Assembly: GCA_010021705.1 (NCBI GenBank)
Contig: RGMU01000019.1
Span: 1 to 13,309 of the forward strand
DNA from: Chitinophagia bacterium
GTDB taxonomy: Bacteria > Bacteroidota > Bacteroidia > Chitinophagales > Chitinophagaceae
Reading direction: 5' to 3'
DNA: 13,309 nucleotides
In this document: one piece after another, positions 6,167 to 13,309 of the stretch
How positions within the stretch are numbered: position 1 is the first letter of the stretch
Layout: each line of letters begins with the position of its first letter
Program-made: the position numbers and the translations under genes
The notes under the pieces: generated by a model
The model's database searches: none
What the model was told of the DNA's origin: nothing
Seen by the model: only the letters and a program-made list of their open reading frames with translations

Positions 6167-9100
6167 TTATTGTTTTACTATGCGCACCACATTTTTGCTG
6201 CCTCCGTTGATAACGGTAGCCATGTAGATGCCGGCAGGTAATGCGCTGATGTTGATGCTTACGTTGCCGTTTGCAGTGTTGTTAATGTTGTGAGTAGCCA
6301 CTGTTTCTCCGGCAAGGTTAACGATGTTGATGCTCATACCACCTTCGGTAGCGTTGGCAAAGCTAACGTTAATGTTGTCGGTAGCTGGGTTAGGCGCAAT
6401 GTTAACGCTGATGGTATTGTTAGTAGCAGTTGCAGTGGTTGTAGCTTCACCCATTTTAAGTGCAAAGCGGTCTGTACCTTGAGAAGCAGCGTCTTTAGTT
6501 ACGCTAAATCTGTATTCAGTACCGGCAGCAAGCAATGTAGTAGTGTGTAGATAGTTGTCCACAAGGTAAACAACCGCACCGGTAGGGATAGCTAAATTTT
6601 CAGCACGGATAATGAACTCTTGCGCATAGTTAGAATTGATACCTAAAGCAATGCTGCTACCGTTAACATAAGGGCGGGCATCAATAGATAGTTTGCTGTT
6701 GTCGCTGCTTAGGGTGTAGAAGTTCATGTCGGCATTGATAACTTTAGTAGCGTCTAAGCGGTTGTCGTTTTCAGCACCTGCATTTTGGTTAAAGTTGATG
6801 TAAAGCATGTCAAATAAATGATAGTTAGCGTCATAAATGTTTAAGGTAAGCATATCATTTACAGATTTCAATAATTGAGTGTTAGGCGTAGTAGCTTTAT
6901 GGCTTTCGTTAATGGCTAATGTAGCACCATGAGACGCAGCACGCACTTGGAAAGAAGTGTTGGCAGCTATTACATAGTTACCACCGCTGATAGGCACAGC
7001 TTGGAAGTTACCGGCAGTACCTATATAAGGGTTCCATACATAGAAGGCAGAACCGGCTACTTGAGAAGAACCATAGGCAGTAGCAATAGCAGCACCAATG
7101 TTAACCGGAGAAGCAAAAGGATTGCTGATTTGGTTGTAGTCAGAATTTGTACCTTTAGTTAAAGTAATGGTTTGAGTACCTTGGTTTAGCACACCATACA
7201 TAGATACTGTGGTAGCAGAAGGCGTGTAGCCGGTAGCATAGCCAAGACCTTCACTTTTAGCACCTCTTACAAAAAGACGGATACCTTGATAACGCTTAAA
7301 TTCGTTGGCACTTGTATTAGCGTTGGCATTAGTATAAGCTGTCCATCCTGGGTCGCTGCTTAAAGTAGAGTTGCCTATTGAAGTGTTGTAGAAGAAGCAA
7401 GAAGGAGCGTTAGAACCGGTAGTTGTAAAGCCATTATTTGAACCACCAACACCGGTAATGTCTAAACCGCCCATTAATTGATTTAAGGCAATAGAACCAC
7501 TGAATGGATGACCAAAGAAGCGATATGCACGGCGACCACCGGGTAGGTATTGTTGCACGTGAACATTGCCGGAGATAGTACCACCGTTGATAGCAGCTAC
7601 TCTTGCACTACCGGAAGCATTAGATACTAATACTAAGCCACTGTTAGCATTAAAGTTGCCGGAGGTCATGGTAAGAACGCCTGTTAGTTTTACGGTGTCT
7701 GTGCTGTTAATGCTAACGCCGTTACTGTTGTTAATTGTAAGGTTGGTCATAGTGCCTACTCCGCTCATGGTTTGAGCACTTGTACCGGTCATTTCTACGC
7801 TACCGCTACCGCTGATAGTACCATTGTTGTTTAATGTGCCTTTTACGCTTAGTGTGGCATCGCTGGCTACGGTAATGGTAACACCGTTGGCTATGCGCAA
7901 ACCGTTCATGCTAAAGGTAGCACCGCTAAAGCCAGGAAGGTTAGTAGTACCTGAAGGAATGTAAACGTTAGTAGTAGCATCAGGCACTGTGCTGCAAGGC
8001 CAGTTGCGAGCGTCATTCCAGTCAGTGTTCACGCCAAGCCATTTGCCGGTAAGGCTGATAGTCATTGGGAAAGTAGCAGCGTTTGTACCGCAGGCATTAA
8101 TCAAAGTATAAGAAATGGTAGGAGAACCTTCATCTACACCGGTAACCACACCGCTTGCGTTTACGGTAGCTAAGGCAGTGTTGCTGCTGCTCCATGTGCC
8201 GCCGGCTACAGCGTTAGCCAAAGCAGAAGTGTTACCGCTGCAAATGCTGCTTGTGCCGGTAATAGAAGGAGGCGTAGTTACTACGTTTACGGTAGCAGTA
8301 GCAGCATCTGAACCGCAACCGGTAGTGTAAGCAATGGTAGTAGAGCCGGTAGTAAGTGTGGTAACTGCACCGGTAGTAGCATTAATAGTAGCTACGGCAG
8401 TGTTTGAAGAAGACCATGTGCCACCGGCAGCAGCGTTGCTAAGGGTAGAAGTACCGGGTAAGCAAATGTTATTAGTACCGGTAATAGAAGCTGGAATGGG
8501 AGTGATGGTAACACCGGTGGTGCTGTAGCAACCGCCGCTTAATGTATAAGTAATGGTAGCACTACCGCCGCTCATACCGCGTGATAAGCCGGAGGCAGCA
8601 TTGATAGTAGCGATTGAAGTGTTTGAAGAAGTCCAAATACCACCGCCGGTAGCGTTAGATAAAGTTGATAAGTTGCCTTCGCAATAAGTTGTAGTACCGG
8701 TAATGGCAGCAGCAGGCGCATTTAGCACTGTAACGCCTTGTGTGGCTACTGAACCACAGCCGGTGCTGTATGTAATAGTAGCAGAACCCGCAGCCACACC
8801 GCTAACTACACCCGTAGAAGAGTTTACAGAAGCTATAGAAGTGTTAGAAGATGACCATGAACCACCGGCAGAGCTGTTGCTAAGCGTTGTAGTGCTTGAA
8901 GCGCAGAAAGAAGTAGTACCGGTAATGCTGCCTGCAGTAGTGTTAACGCTCATGGCTTTTAAGGCAGAACAGCCTGATTTGGTATAGCTGATAGTTAAGC
9001 TACCTAAAGAAACACCGCTTACTACACCGCCGCTGGTTACAGTAGCTAAAGAATTATTGCTGCTGCTCCATGTGCCACCTGCTGTAGTGCTGCTTAAAGT

Positions 9101-10573
9101 TGTAGTGGCACCATTACATACTGTAGTAGAACCGCTGATAGCATTAGGAGTGGCAGTAACGGTTATGCTTTGAGTGGCATTAGTACCGCAACCGGAAGCA
9201 TAAGTAATAGTAAGCGAACCTGCGCCTACGCCTGTTACCACGCCGGTAGAAGAATTTACGGTAGCTATGGCATTATTGCTGCTACTCCATGTACCGCCTG
9301 AAGCAGAGTTAGATAAAGTAAGGGTGCTACCGGTGCACACGCCTGAGCCTCCGGTAATAGTGCCTGCCGGTACATAGTCGTTAACAGTAGTGGTTACATA
9401 AGCACAGCCAAAGTTGCTGTAAGTAATAGTAGTGCTACCGGTGCTAACGCCGGTTACCACGCCGGTGCTGCTGTCAATAGTAGCTACGCCGGTATTAGAA
9501 GAAGACCATGTACCGCCGGTTGTGGTGTTGCTTAGCGTTGTAGTGCTACCGGTGCACACGTTTGTTGTACCGGTAATGGCGGCAGGCGTTCCTTTTACGC
9601 TCATGGCTAAGACCACGCTGCTACCGCAACCGGTGCTGTAAGAAATATTTACCGCTCCGGCAGTTACACCGGTTACAACGCCGGTGCTGCTGTTTACCGT
9701 TGCGCGAGAGCTACTGGCAGTCCAAGTACCGTTGGCAGAAGTGTTGCTTAATGTAGTAGTACCGGCTAAGCATACATAGCTATTACCGGTGATGGCAGCA
9801 GGGGCAGATTTTACAGTAACAGAAACAGTAGAAGTGGTAGTTACACCGCAGAGAGAAGTAGCAGTGAAAGTATAAACACCGGAAGCAGCAGTTGTGGCAG
9901 TGAAACCGGCAGGGTTTTGAGCAGTAGAAGAAAAACTGTTAGGACCAGCCCAGCTATAAGTGCTACCTCCGGTAGAAGCACCTGAAAGGGTCATGGAAGA
10001 ACCGCTACATACAGTGGCAGGAGAGCAAGATGCAGTGGCTGTTGGTGTGGTGCAAGTATATATAACTTGCAGTTGAATGCTGCCGCTACTCATATTATAT
10101 ATGCGAGAGCCACCTGAAAGCACCCATGTAAGCGAAATAGTGCCGGATAAGGCACTTTGTACAAACGAAATGCTGGTTGCGTTTAGCGTAAGTGTTTTCG
10201 TAGCACCGGTAGTGCCCCAAGTGCCGGTGTAAAGACTGTTGGCAGTAACTGCACCGCTATAAAGCGAAGCTGCGCTAAGCGAAGATATATCTCCGTTGTA
10301 GCCATAGATGGTGCAGGTGGGTGTGCCCGTACCGGTAACGGTTTGTGTAAAAATAACTTTTACAGTAGTAATAGTAGAACCTGAAGGAATGCCTGAAGAG
10401 GCTAAGTTCCAAACGGCATAGCCGCGGTCAACACCGTTTTCCACCCGCATATCGCCGGAGGTTTTGGTGGTTGTGGTGGAGTGTCCTGAACCGTTGGCAT
10501 TAAGCGTAACGGTGGTTGCGTAGCTTGCTACTGTGAGCAAAAGAAGAGCGAGTGTAATTAAAGTTGATCTCAT
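6167..10573 (-). CDS. Giant T9SS-secreted surface protein with tandem BIG2/Ig-like repeats and type A sorting domain
   Basis: 1468 residues. Residues 1-19 are a Sec signal peptide (basic start, hydrophobic core LITLALLLLTVA, likely cleavage after SYA). Residues 20-172 form a Thr/Ser-rich beta-sandwich, possibly carbohydrate-binding, by fold impression only. Residues 173-258 are an Ig/PKD-like domain (CSPATVCSGSSMTL, YSWAGPNSF). Residues 259-842 are eight tandem BIG2-like domains. About 843-880 is the GKWLGVNTDWNDARNW module common in Bacteroidota secreted proteins. About 890-1010 has beta-helix-like strand repeats (LTINNSNGVSI), followed by a GGRRAYRFFGHPF segment and a roughly 350-residue region I do not recognise. 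Residues 1388-1468 are the T9SS type A sorting domain (NIAPNPATDNINV, LPAGIYMATV, terminal RIVKQ). The export route is Sec across the inner membrane, then T9SS across the outer membrane, with surface anchoring or release. Adhesin or matrix function is inferred; no enzyme motif was seen. It is transcribed alone. Confidence 0.93.
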   Translation of the reverse strand: MRSTLITLALLLLTVASYATTVTLNANGSGHSTTTTKTSGDMRVENGVDRGYAVWNLASSGIPSGSTITTVKVIFTQTVTGTGTPTCTIYGYNGDISSLSAASLYSGAVTANSLYTGTWGTTGATKTLTLNATSISFVQSALSGTISLTWVLSGGSRIYNMSSGSIQLQVIYTCTTPTATASCSPATVCSGSSMTLSGASTGGSTYSWAGPNSFSSTAQNPAGFTATTAASGVYTFTATSLCGVTTTSTVSVTVKSAPAAITGNSYVCLAGTTTLSNTSANGTWTASSSRATVNSSTGVVTGVTAGAVNISYSTGCGSSVVLAMSVKGTPAAITGTTNVCTGSTTTLSNTTTGGTWSSSNTGVATIDSSTGVVTGVSTGSTTITYSNFGCAYVTTTVNDYVPAGTITGGSGVCTGSTLTLSNSASGGTWSSSNNAIATVNSSTGVVTGVGAGSLTITYASGCGTNATQSITVTATPNAISGSTTVCNGATTTLSSTTAGGTWSSSNNSLATVTSGGVVSGVSLGSLTISYTKSGCSALKAMSVNTTAGSITGTTSFCASSTTTLSNSSAGGSWSSSNTSIASVNSSTGVVSGVAAGSATITYSTGCGSVATQGVTVLNAPAAAITGTTTYCEGNLSTLSNATGGGIWTSSNTSIATINAASGLSRGMSGGSATITYTLSGGCYSTTGVTITPIPASITGTNNICLPGTSTLSNAAAGGTWSSSNTAVATINATTGAVTTLTTGSTTIAYTTGCGSDAATATVNVVTTPPSITGTSSICSGNTSALANAVAGGTWSSSNTALATVNASGVVTGVDEGSPTISYTLINACGTNAATFPMTISLTGKWLGVNTDWNDARNWPCSTVPDATTNVYIPSGTTNLPGFSGATFSMNGLRIANGVTITVASDATLSVKGTLNNNGTISGSGSVEMTGTSAQTMSGVGTMTNLTINNSNGVSINSTDTVKLTGVLTMTSGNFNANSGLVLVSNASGSARVAAINGGTISGNVHVQQYLPGGRRAYRFFGHPFSGSIALNQLMGGLDITGVGGSNNGFTTTGSNAPSCFFYNTSIGNSTLSSDPGWTAYTNANANTSANEFKRYQGIRLFVRGAKSEGLGYATGYTPSATTVSMYGVLNQGTQTITLTKGTNSDYNQISNPFASPVNIGAAIATAYGSSQVAGSAFYVWNPYIGTAGNFQAVPISGGNYVIAANTSFQVRAASHGATLAINESHKATTPNTQLLKSVNDMLTLNIYDANYHLFDMLYINFNQNAGAENDNRLDATKVINADMNFYTLSSDNSKLSIDARPYVNGSSIALGINSNYAQEFIIRAENLAIPTGAVVYLVDNYLHTTTLLAAGTEYRFSVTKDAASQGTDRFALKMGEATTTATATNNTISVNIAPNPATDNINVSFANATEGGMSINIVNLAGETVATHNINNTANGNVSINISALPAGIYMATVINGGSKNVVRIVKQ
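6170..6412 (-). other. T9SS type A C-terminal sorting domain (within the surface protein)
   Basis: Encodes residues about 1388-1468. The sequence shows the start motif APNPATDNI (residues 1393-1401), a central INIVNLAGETV strand pair, the conserved LPAGIYMATVINGG turn and a terminal basic strand RIVKQ. In the T9SS of Bacteroidota this beta-sandwich directs the folded cargo through the outer-membrane translocon and is then removed. The recognised motifs and C-terminal position make the call secure. Confidence 0.9.
8048..9799 (-). repeat. Eight tandem BIG2/Ig-like domain repeats (about 70-74 residues each) in the surface protein
   Basis: In protein order the units occupy about 9584-9799, 9368-9583, 9146-9367, 8936-9145, 8714-8935, 8492-8713, 8270-8491 and 8048-8269. 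Each begins with an xITGxxxxC element, followed by LSN, GGTWSSSN, AT[V/I]NSSTGVVTGV, a GS.TI.Y strand and a closing GC. Every unit has exactly two cysteines, one near the start (in a TTVC-like context) and one near the end (SGCG-like), so one intradomain disulfide each is likely. The copies differ at many positions, so they are not a recent expansion. The expected product is a long stiff stalk. Confidence 0.9.
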
Positions 10574-10625
10574 AAAAAAATGTATTAAGTGGTTAAAAAA
10601 ATTGGTTGATGCTTGTTATTATTTG

Positions 10626-10764
10626 GTTGTTAATTGATGTTTTGCTGCTTAAAAAAGTGCCTTTCGGCATTTGCTGGTTATTTAGTTGTTAATCGTTTTT
10701 TTGGTCCTAAAAAATAGCCGTTTAAGGCTGATTTAGTTTGTAATTGCTACTTCGTTGTTAATCG
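10626..10764 (-). promoter_or_regulatory. Modular 5' leader of the surface-protein mRNA: three copies of a CRATTAACAAC motif, two followed by a hairpin and U-run
   Basis: On the transcribed (minus) strand CGATTAACAAC occurs at 10764-10754 and again at 10695-10685, and CAATTAACAAC at 10636-10626. After the first copy comes a short hairpin, AGCC/GGCT with a 6-nt loop (10716-10729), then six U. After the second comes TGCC/GGCA closing a GAAA tetraloop (10658-10669), then C and six U. The third copy is followed only by a seven-U run. The stems are just 4 bp, so efficient termination is doubtful. The regular arrangement in a leader of about 200 nt suggests attenuation, RNA stabilisation or a protein-binding array. 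This is inference from sequence alone. Confidence 0.45.
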
Positions 10765-10784
10765 CTGTTGTTGCATTTACGATA

Positions 10785-10816
10785 CAAAGATAGAACAGCT
10801 TTTATTAACCACCAAA
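10785..10816 (-). promoter_or_regulatory. Bacteroidota-type promoter for the surface-protein gene
   Basis: On the minus strand TTTG at 10816-10813 is followed after 20 nt by TATCTTTG at 10792-10785, matching the phylum consensus TTTG ... TAnnTTTG in both boxes and spacing. Transcription would begin near 10780, giving an untranslated leader of about 205 nt. The palindrome TAGTTAACTA (10834-10843) lies just upstream of the -33 box, where an activator or repressor could bind. Confidence 0.7.
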
Positions 10817-11042
10817 TATGGTTTTTTAATAGGTAGTTAACTATATCACTTTGAAATCAATTTTTGAACCGTTTGTTTTCAAAATCAACCGTTCGTAGCC
10901 ATTTTAGGGCTTTTTCGGCAGTTTTTGAGCGAAAATAATTGGCAATACTTTAACTATTACGCCCGCATGGTTTTGAGAAAAAGTGGCAACCGGAACAGTA
11001 GTTTTAAGTTACAATGAGTTTGAGTGGAGCGGGTTGCGTAAT

Positions 11043-11081
11043 ATCTATGATAAGCCCCAAAACCTCCTATCATAGATTTTT
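11043..11081. repeat. Perfect 10-bp inverted repeat with 15-nt spacer, followed by a T-run
   Basis: ATCTATGATA (11043-11052) and TATCATAGAT (11068-11077) are perfect reverse complements, separated by a C-rich spacer (AGCCCCAAAACCTCC) and followed by four T. It could be an AT-rich hairpin terminator for a plus-strand transcript, although no gene ends here, or a dimeric regulator's binding site upstream of recN. It is not part of any recognised element. Confidence 0.5.
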
Positions 11082-11123
11082 ACCGCCTTGGTGCCCATAT
11101 TCTGCAATAGCAAAGAATAGTTG

Positions 11124-11131
11124 TAGATTTG
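11124..11131 (+). promoter_or_regulatory. Candidate -7 box for recN
   Basis: TAGATTTG is an exact match to the Bacteroidota -7 consensus TAnnTTTG, 112 nt upstream of the recN ATG. The -33 element is weak: only TCTG is found at 11101-11104, 19 nt upstream. No better promoter was found between here and 11243. Confidence 0.35.
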
Positions 11132-11243
11132 CTTTTTGTTTGGTGTTAGGCTGCTTTTAATGCCAAATATTAATCCTCACGGTAGCCTAAAGGTTTGTCA
11201 TGGGTAGGCGGCACCACCTTGCAGGGAAAAATACTATATTGCT

Positions 11244-12917
11244 ATGCTGCAAAAACTATTGATTAAAAATTATGCCATTATCCGGCAAATAGAACTTACG
11301 CCTCATGCCGGGTTAAACACCATTACCGGCGAAACCGGAGCCGGTAAAAGCATTATAGTAGGGGCACTGTCGCTACTGTTGGGCGATAGGGCAGACAGTG
11401 CAGTTATATTGCACAAAAACGAAAAAGCCATTGTAGAGGGGCACTTTGCCGTTGATAAAAATGAAGCCCTTAAAATCGCTTTGGCTAAAGAAGACATAGA
11501 CGTGGAAGATATTTGCATAATAAGACGCGAAATTAGCCCTGCCGGCAAGTCTCGCGCTTTTGTAAATGACACCCCCGTTAATCTACCTCTTTTAGCCACC
11601 CTCACCGGCTATTTGGTGGACTTGCACCGCCAATTTGACCACCTAAACCTTGAGCAAGATTCCTTTGCCCTTGATGCCATAGAAGCCTTTGGCGGCAACC
11701 CTGCTTTGCTATTGGGTTATAAAGCTATTTATACCGCTTACACTGCCAATGCCAAGCAACTGCAAGCCAAGCAAGACCGCTTAGCACAAATACAAAAGGA
11801 AAGCAGCTATAATCAACACTTGCTTGAAGAGCTTGCGCAAGCAGCGTTTAAGCACAACGAAATAGAAGACGCAGCCCTGCAACTAAAACAGCTAAACCAT
11901 GCCGAAAAATTGGTAGCCTTGCTGCAGCAGAGCGAATATACGCTATCGGGAGGTGATATGCCTTTTTTACAAGATTTTAAAAAGAACATGCAGCAGCTTG
12001 CCTCTGTTGCCGATATTTTGCCCGCAATGGGCACAATAGCCGGCAGAATGGCATCGGTATATGAAGAATTAAAAGACATTAACGAAGAGTTGGCTAAGGA
12101 AAAAGACAAAGTGAGCCTTGACCCCGAAAAAGCCGACTTTTTGCAGCAAAGGGTGGACTTGGGCTACAAACTACTTAAAAAGCACGCCCTTAGCCTTACC
12201 AACGACCTGATAGACCTGCAACACCACTTAGCCAGCAGCCTGCAAGATGCCACCGCGCTGCAAGCCGATATTGACGCATTGGCTAAAACCATTGCTAAGC
12301 AGCAAGCCGAGTTGCTAAGTGCCGGCAAAGCCCTATCAGCGCACAGGGTAGCGGCTGCCGGTGAATTTGAAAAGCACGTAAATAACCTACTGCCGCAGGT
12401 GGGTATGCCCAATGCACGCTTTCAAGTGGCACACACCTCCATAGCCCCTACCGGCACGGGAACAGACGCATTTACGCTACTGTTAGATGCCAACAAAACC
12501 AACCGCTTTTTGCCCATAGCCAAAGCTGCCTCCGGTGGCGAAATGAGCCGGTTGCTGCTCTGTATCAAAAGCCTGACGGCGCAAGCCGTACACCTGCCTA
12601 CGCTTATTTTTGACGAAGTGGACACGGGCATTTCCGGTGAAGCTGCCCGCCAAGTGGGGCATTTGCTACGGCAGTTGGCTACGCGCCACCAAGTGATTTG
12701 CATCACCCACCAGCCCCAAATTGCCGCCAAAGGTATGCAACACTATTATGTGTATAAAGCAGAAGACGCCAACGGATTGCACACCCAAATAAAAACCCTG
12801 ACCGGCAAAGACCGCATTATGGCTATTGCCCAAATGATAGGCGGCGAAAACCCAAGCCCCGCCGCGCTTAGCAATGCCGAAGAACTGATAGGTGAAAAAT
12901 CTAAAACGCTATTTTAA
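11244..12917 (+). CDS. recN: DNA repair protein RecN
   Basis: 557 residues, the normal length for RecN (553 in E. coli). It is a cytoplasmic SMC-like ATPase that bridges DNA ends in double-strand-break repair by homologous recombination. The N-terminal ATPase lobe has Walker A GETGAGKS at 29-36 and the DLHRQFDHLNL segment (126-136) in place of the usual LHGQHEHQ-type motif. Residues about 160-375 are the antiparallel coiled coil, rich in Glu, Lys, Gln and Leu. The C-terminal lobe has the ABC signature ASGGEMSRLLL (429-439), Walker B LIFDEVDTGISG (454-465) and the H-loop ITHQPQIAA (487-495). The chosen ATG gives the typical MLQKLLIKNYAII start. The gene stands alone and is convergent with the kinase gene, the two stop codons being separated by 14 nt. 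LexA-type SOS control was looked for only loosely and not seen. Confidence 0.97.
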   Translation: MLQKLLIKNYAIIRQIELTPHAGLNTITGETGAGKSIIVGALSLLLGDRADSAVILHKNEKAIVEGHFAVDKNEALKIALAKEDIDVEDICIIRREISPAGKSRAFVNDTPVNLPLLATLTGYLVDLHRQFDHLNLEQDSFALDAIEAFGGNPALLLGYKAIYTAYTANAKQLQAKQDRLAQIQKESSYNQHLLEELAQAAFKHNEIEDAALQLKQLNHAEKLVALLQQSEYTLSGGDMPFLQDFKKNMQQLASVADILPAMGTIAGRMASVYEELKDINEELAKEKDKVSLDPEKADFLQQRVDLGYKLLKKHALSLTNDLIDLQHHLASSLQDATALQADIDALAKTIAKQQAELLSAGKALSAHRVAAAGEFEKHVNNLLPQVGMPNARFQVAHTSIAPTGTGTDAFTLLLDANKTNRFLPIAKAASGGEMSRLLLCIKSLTAQAVHLPTLIFDEVDTGISGEAARQVGHLLRQLATRHQVICITHQPQIAAKGMQHYYVYKAEDANGLHTQIKTLTGKDRIMAIAQMIGGENPSPAALSNAEELIGEKSKTLF

Positions 12918-12947
12918 CGCATTCCGGTGCACTATTGTGGCGTTTTT
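12903..12947. terminator. Weak, possibly shared terminator at the recN / kinase convergence
   Basis: AAAACGC (12903-12909), or alternatively AACGC (12916-12920), can pair with GCGTTTT (12940-12946) followed by T. The left arm overlaps the end of recN and the right arm lies in the last codons of the opposing kinase gene. The long loop makes it a poor intrinsic terminator. It is listed because no better one exists in the 14-nt gap. Confidence 0.25.
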
Positions 12948-13309
12948 AATACTGCGCTCATGTCTAAGGCAAAGTGTATGCTAAAGGTAGAACCTACGCC
13001 TTCTTCGCTTTCTACGGTGATGCGCCCGCCTAAAGATTCTATTTGGTTGCGGGTCATAAACAGCCCTATGCCGGTAGAATTGGGATTGTCGGTAAAGGTG
13101 TTGTACATGCCAAACAGTTTATGACCATATTCGGCTAAATCTATGCCAATGCCGTTGTCTTTTATCACCAGCACTAATTCGGTATCGGTTTTATAGGCAG
13201 ATATTTCTGCCATCGGCTTTTTCTTAGGGTCGCGGTATTTTATGGCATTGGTAATGAAATTGAGCAATATGCTGTCCATATAGGCTGCATTATATTTCAA
13301 TCTGTCTCT
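12932..13309 (-). CDS. Sensor histidine kinase, C-terminal ATPase (HATPase_c) part; gene continues past the window
   Basis: The frame is open to the window edge (the last codons read RDRLKYN) and ends at TAG 12932-12934. About 125 residues are visible. They show the Bergerat-fold ATP site in order: N box LLNFITNAIKYRDP, G1 box DNGIGID, F box region GHKLFGMYNTF and G2 box TGIGLFMTRNQIESLGG, then the closing strand GVGSTFSIHF. This is the catalytic domain of a two-component kinase; the phosphorylated histidine and any PAS or sensor domains lie outside the window. In Bacteroidota this exact style (YNTF..NPNSTGIGLF, NQIESLGG) is common in PAS-containing soluble kinases, but the signal cannot be told. 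No response regulator is visible downstream, because the gene ends against recN. Confidence 0.93.
   Translation of the reverse strand, partial: RDRLKYNAAYMDSILLNFITNAIKYRDPKKKPMAEISAYKTDTELVLVIKDNGIGIDLAEYGHKLFGMYNTFTDNPNSTGIGLFMTRNQIESLGGRITVESEEGVGSTFSIHFALDMSAVLKTPQ

Larger units (their letters stand above)
10574..11243. other. 670-base divergent intergenic region between the surface-protein gene and recN
   Basis: No credible gene was found on either strand; the longest ATG-started frame I traced by eye (from 10967) has 16 codons. The region holds, from left to right, the modular leader of the surface-protein mRNA (10574-10781), its promoter (10785-10816), a 10-bp palindrome TAGTTAACTA (10834-10843), a stretch at about 10850-11040 with only minor inverted repeats, a 10-bp perfect inverted repeat (11043-11077) and a candidate recN promoter (11124-11131). 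Confidence 0.6.

Noticed and set aside
7566..9641. Several plus-strand frames of 64-94 codons opposite the surface-protein repeats
   Set aside because: They share a monotonous V/P/T/A composition that is the reverse reading of Thr/Ser/Gly-rich repeat codons and recur with the repeat period, so they are shadows of the BIG2 array.
8048..9799. Regular spacing of about 215-220 bp that could suggest a DNA-level repeat array such as CRISPR or a satellite
   Set aside because: The period equals one 70-74-residue protein domain, the reading frame stays open, and the DNA copies are diverged; it is a protein repeat.
10967..11017. ATG-started 16-codon frame in the recN upstream region
   Set aside because: Too short, with no start context or family resemblance; nothing supports translation.
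11209..11223. Sigma-54-like CGGCACCACCTTGCA just upstream of recN
   Set aside because: The GG and GC are 9 rather than 10 nt apart, a spacing RpoN does not tolerate well, and a Bacteroidota -7 box is present further upstream.

Overview
The window comes from a member of the Bacteroidota, probably an environmental relative of the Chitinophagales, Saprospiria or Cytophagia; no finer placement is possible. Three things point there. The 1468-residue secreted protein ends in a type IX secretion (T9SS) type A sorting domain, which is restricted to this phylum. Promoters match the phylum's TTG/TTTG...TAnnTTTG pattern. Start codons have AT-rich leaders rather than Shine-Dalgarno sites.

Layout: (1) 1-197, minus, the start of an Rpn-family PD-(D/E)XK nuclease/putative transposase, cut by the window edge. 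(2) 426-2345, plus, an intact dnaK, divergent from the first gene and closed by a strong terminator at 2372-2402. (3) 2459-5993, minus, a visibly AT-richer block: one long gene for a type IIG-like (Eco57I-type) restriction-modification protein. It is broken by a frameshift with an apparent internal deletion near 4225-4240 and by an in-frame TAG at 3767-3769. It lies between two terminators with no partner genes. (4) 6167-10573, minus, a giant T9SS-exported surface protein with a signal peptide, a beta-sandwich, an Ig/PKD-like domain, eight tandem BIG2-like repeats each with one cysteine pair, a beta-helix-like part and the sorting domain. (5) 10574-11243, a 670-base divergent intergenic region. 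It holds the surface protein's promoter, a roughly 200-nt leader built of repeated modules, a 10-bp perfect inverted repeat and a candidate recN promoter. (6) 11244-12917, plus, an intact recN. (7) 12932 to the window end, minus, the ATPase domain of a sensor histidine kinase, convergent with recN.

The genes do not form one pathway. dnaK and recN are housekeeping stress and repair genes. The Rpn nuclease and the broken R-M gene are accessory elements. The surface protein is probably an adhesin or matrix component, and the kinase fragment is signalling. I see no complete undescribed system. The best leads are the two-lesion R-M relic, the modular leader before the surface-protein gene, and the regular one-disulfide-per-domain repeat stalk.
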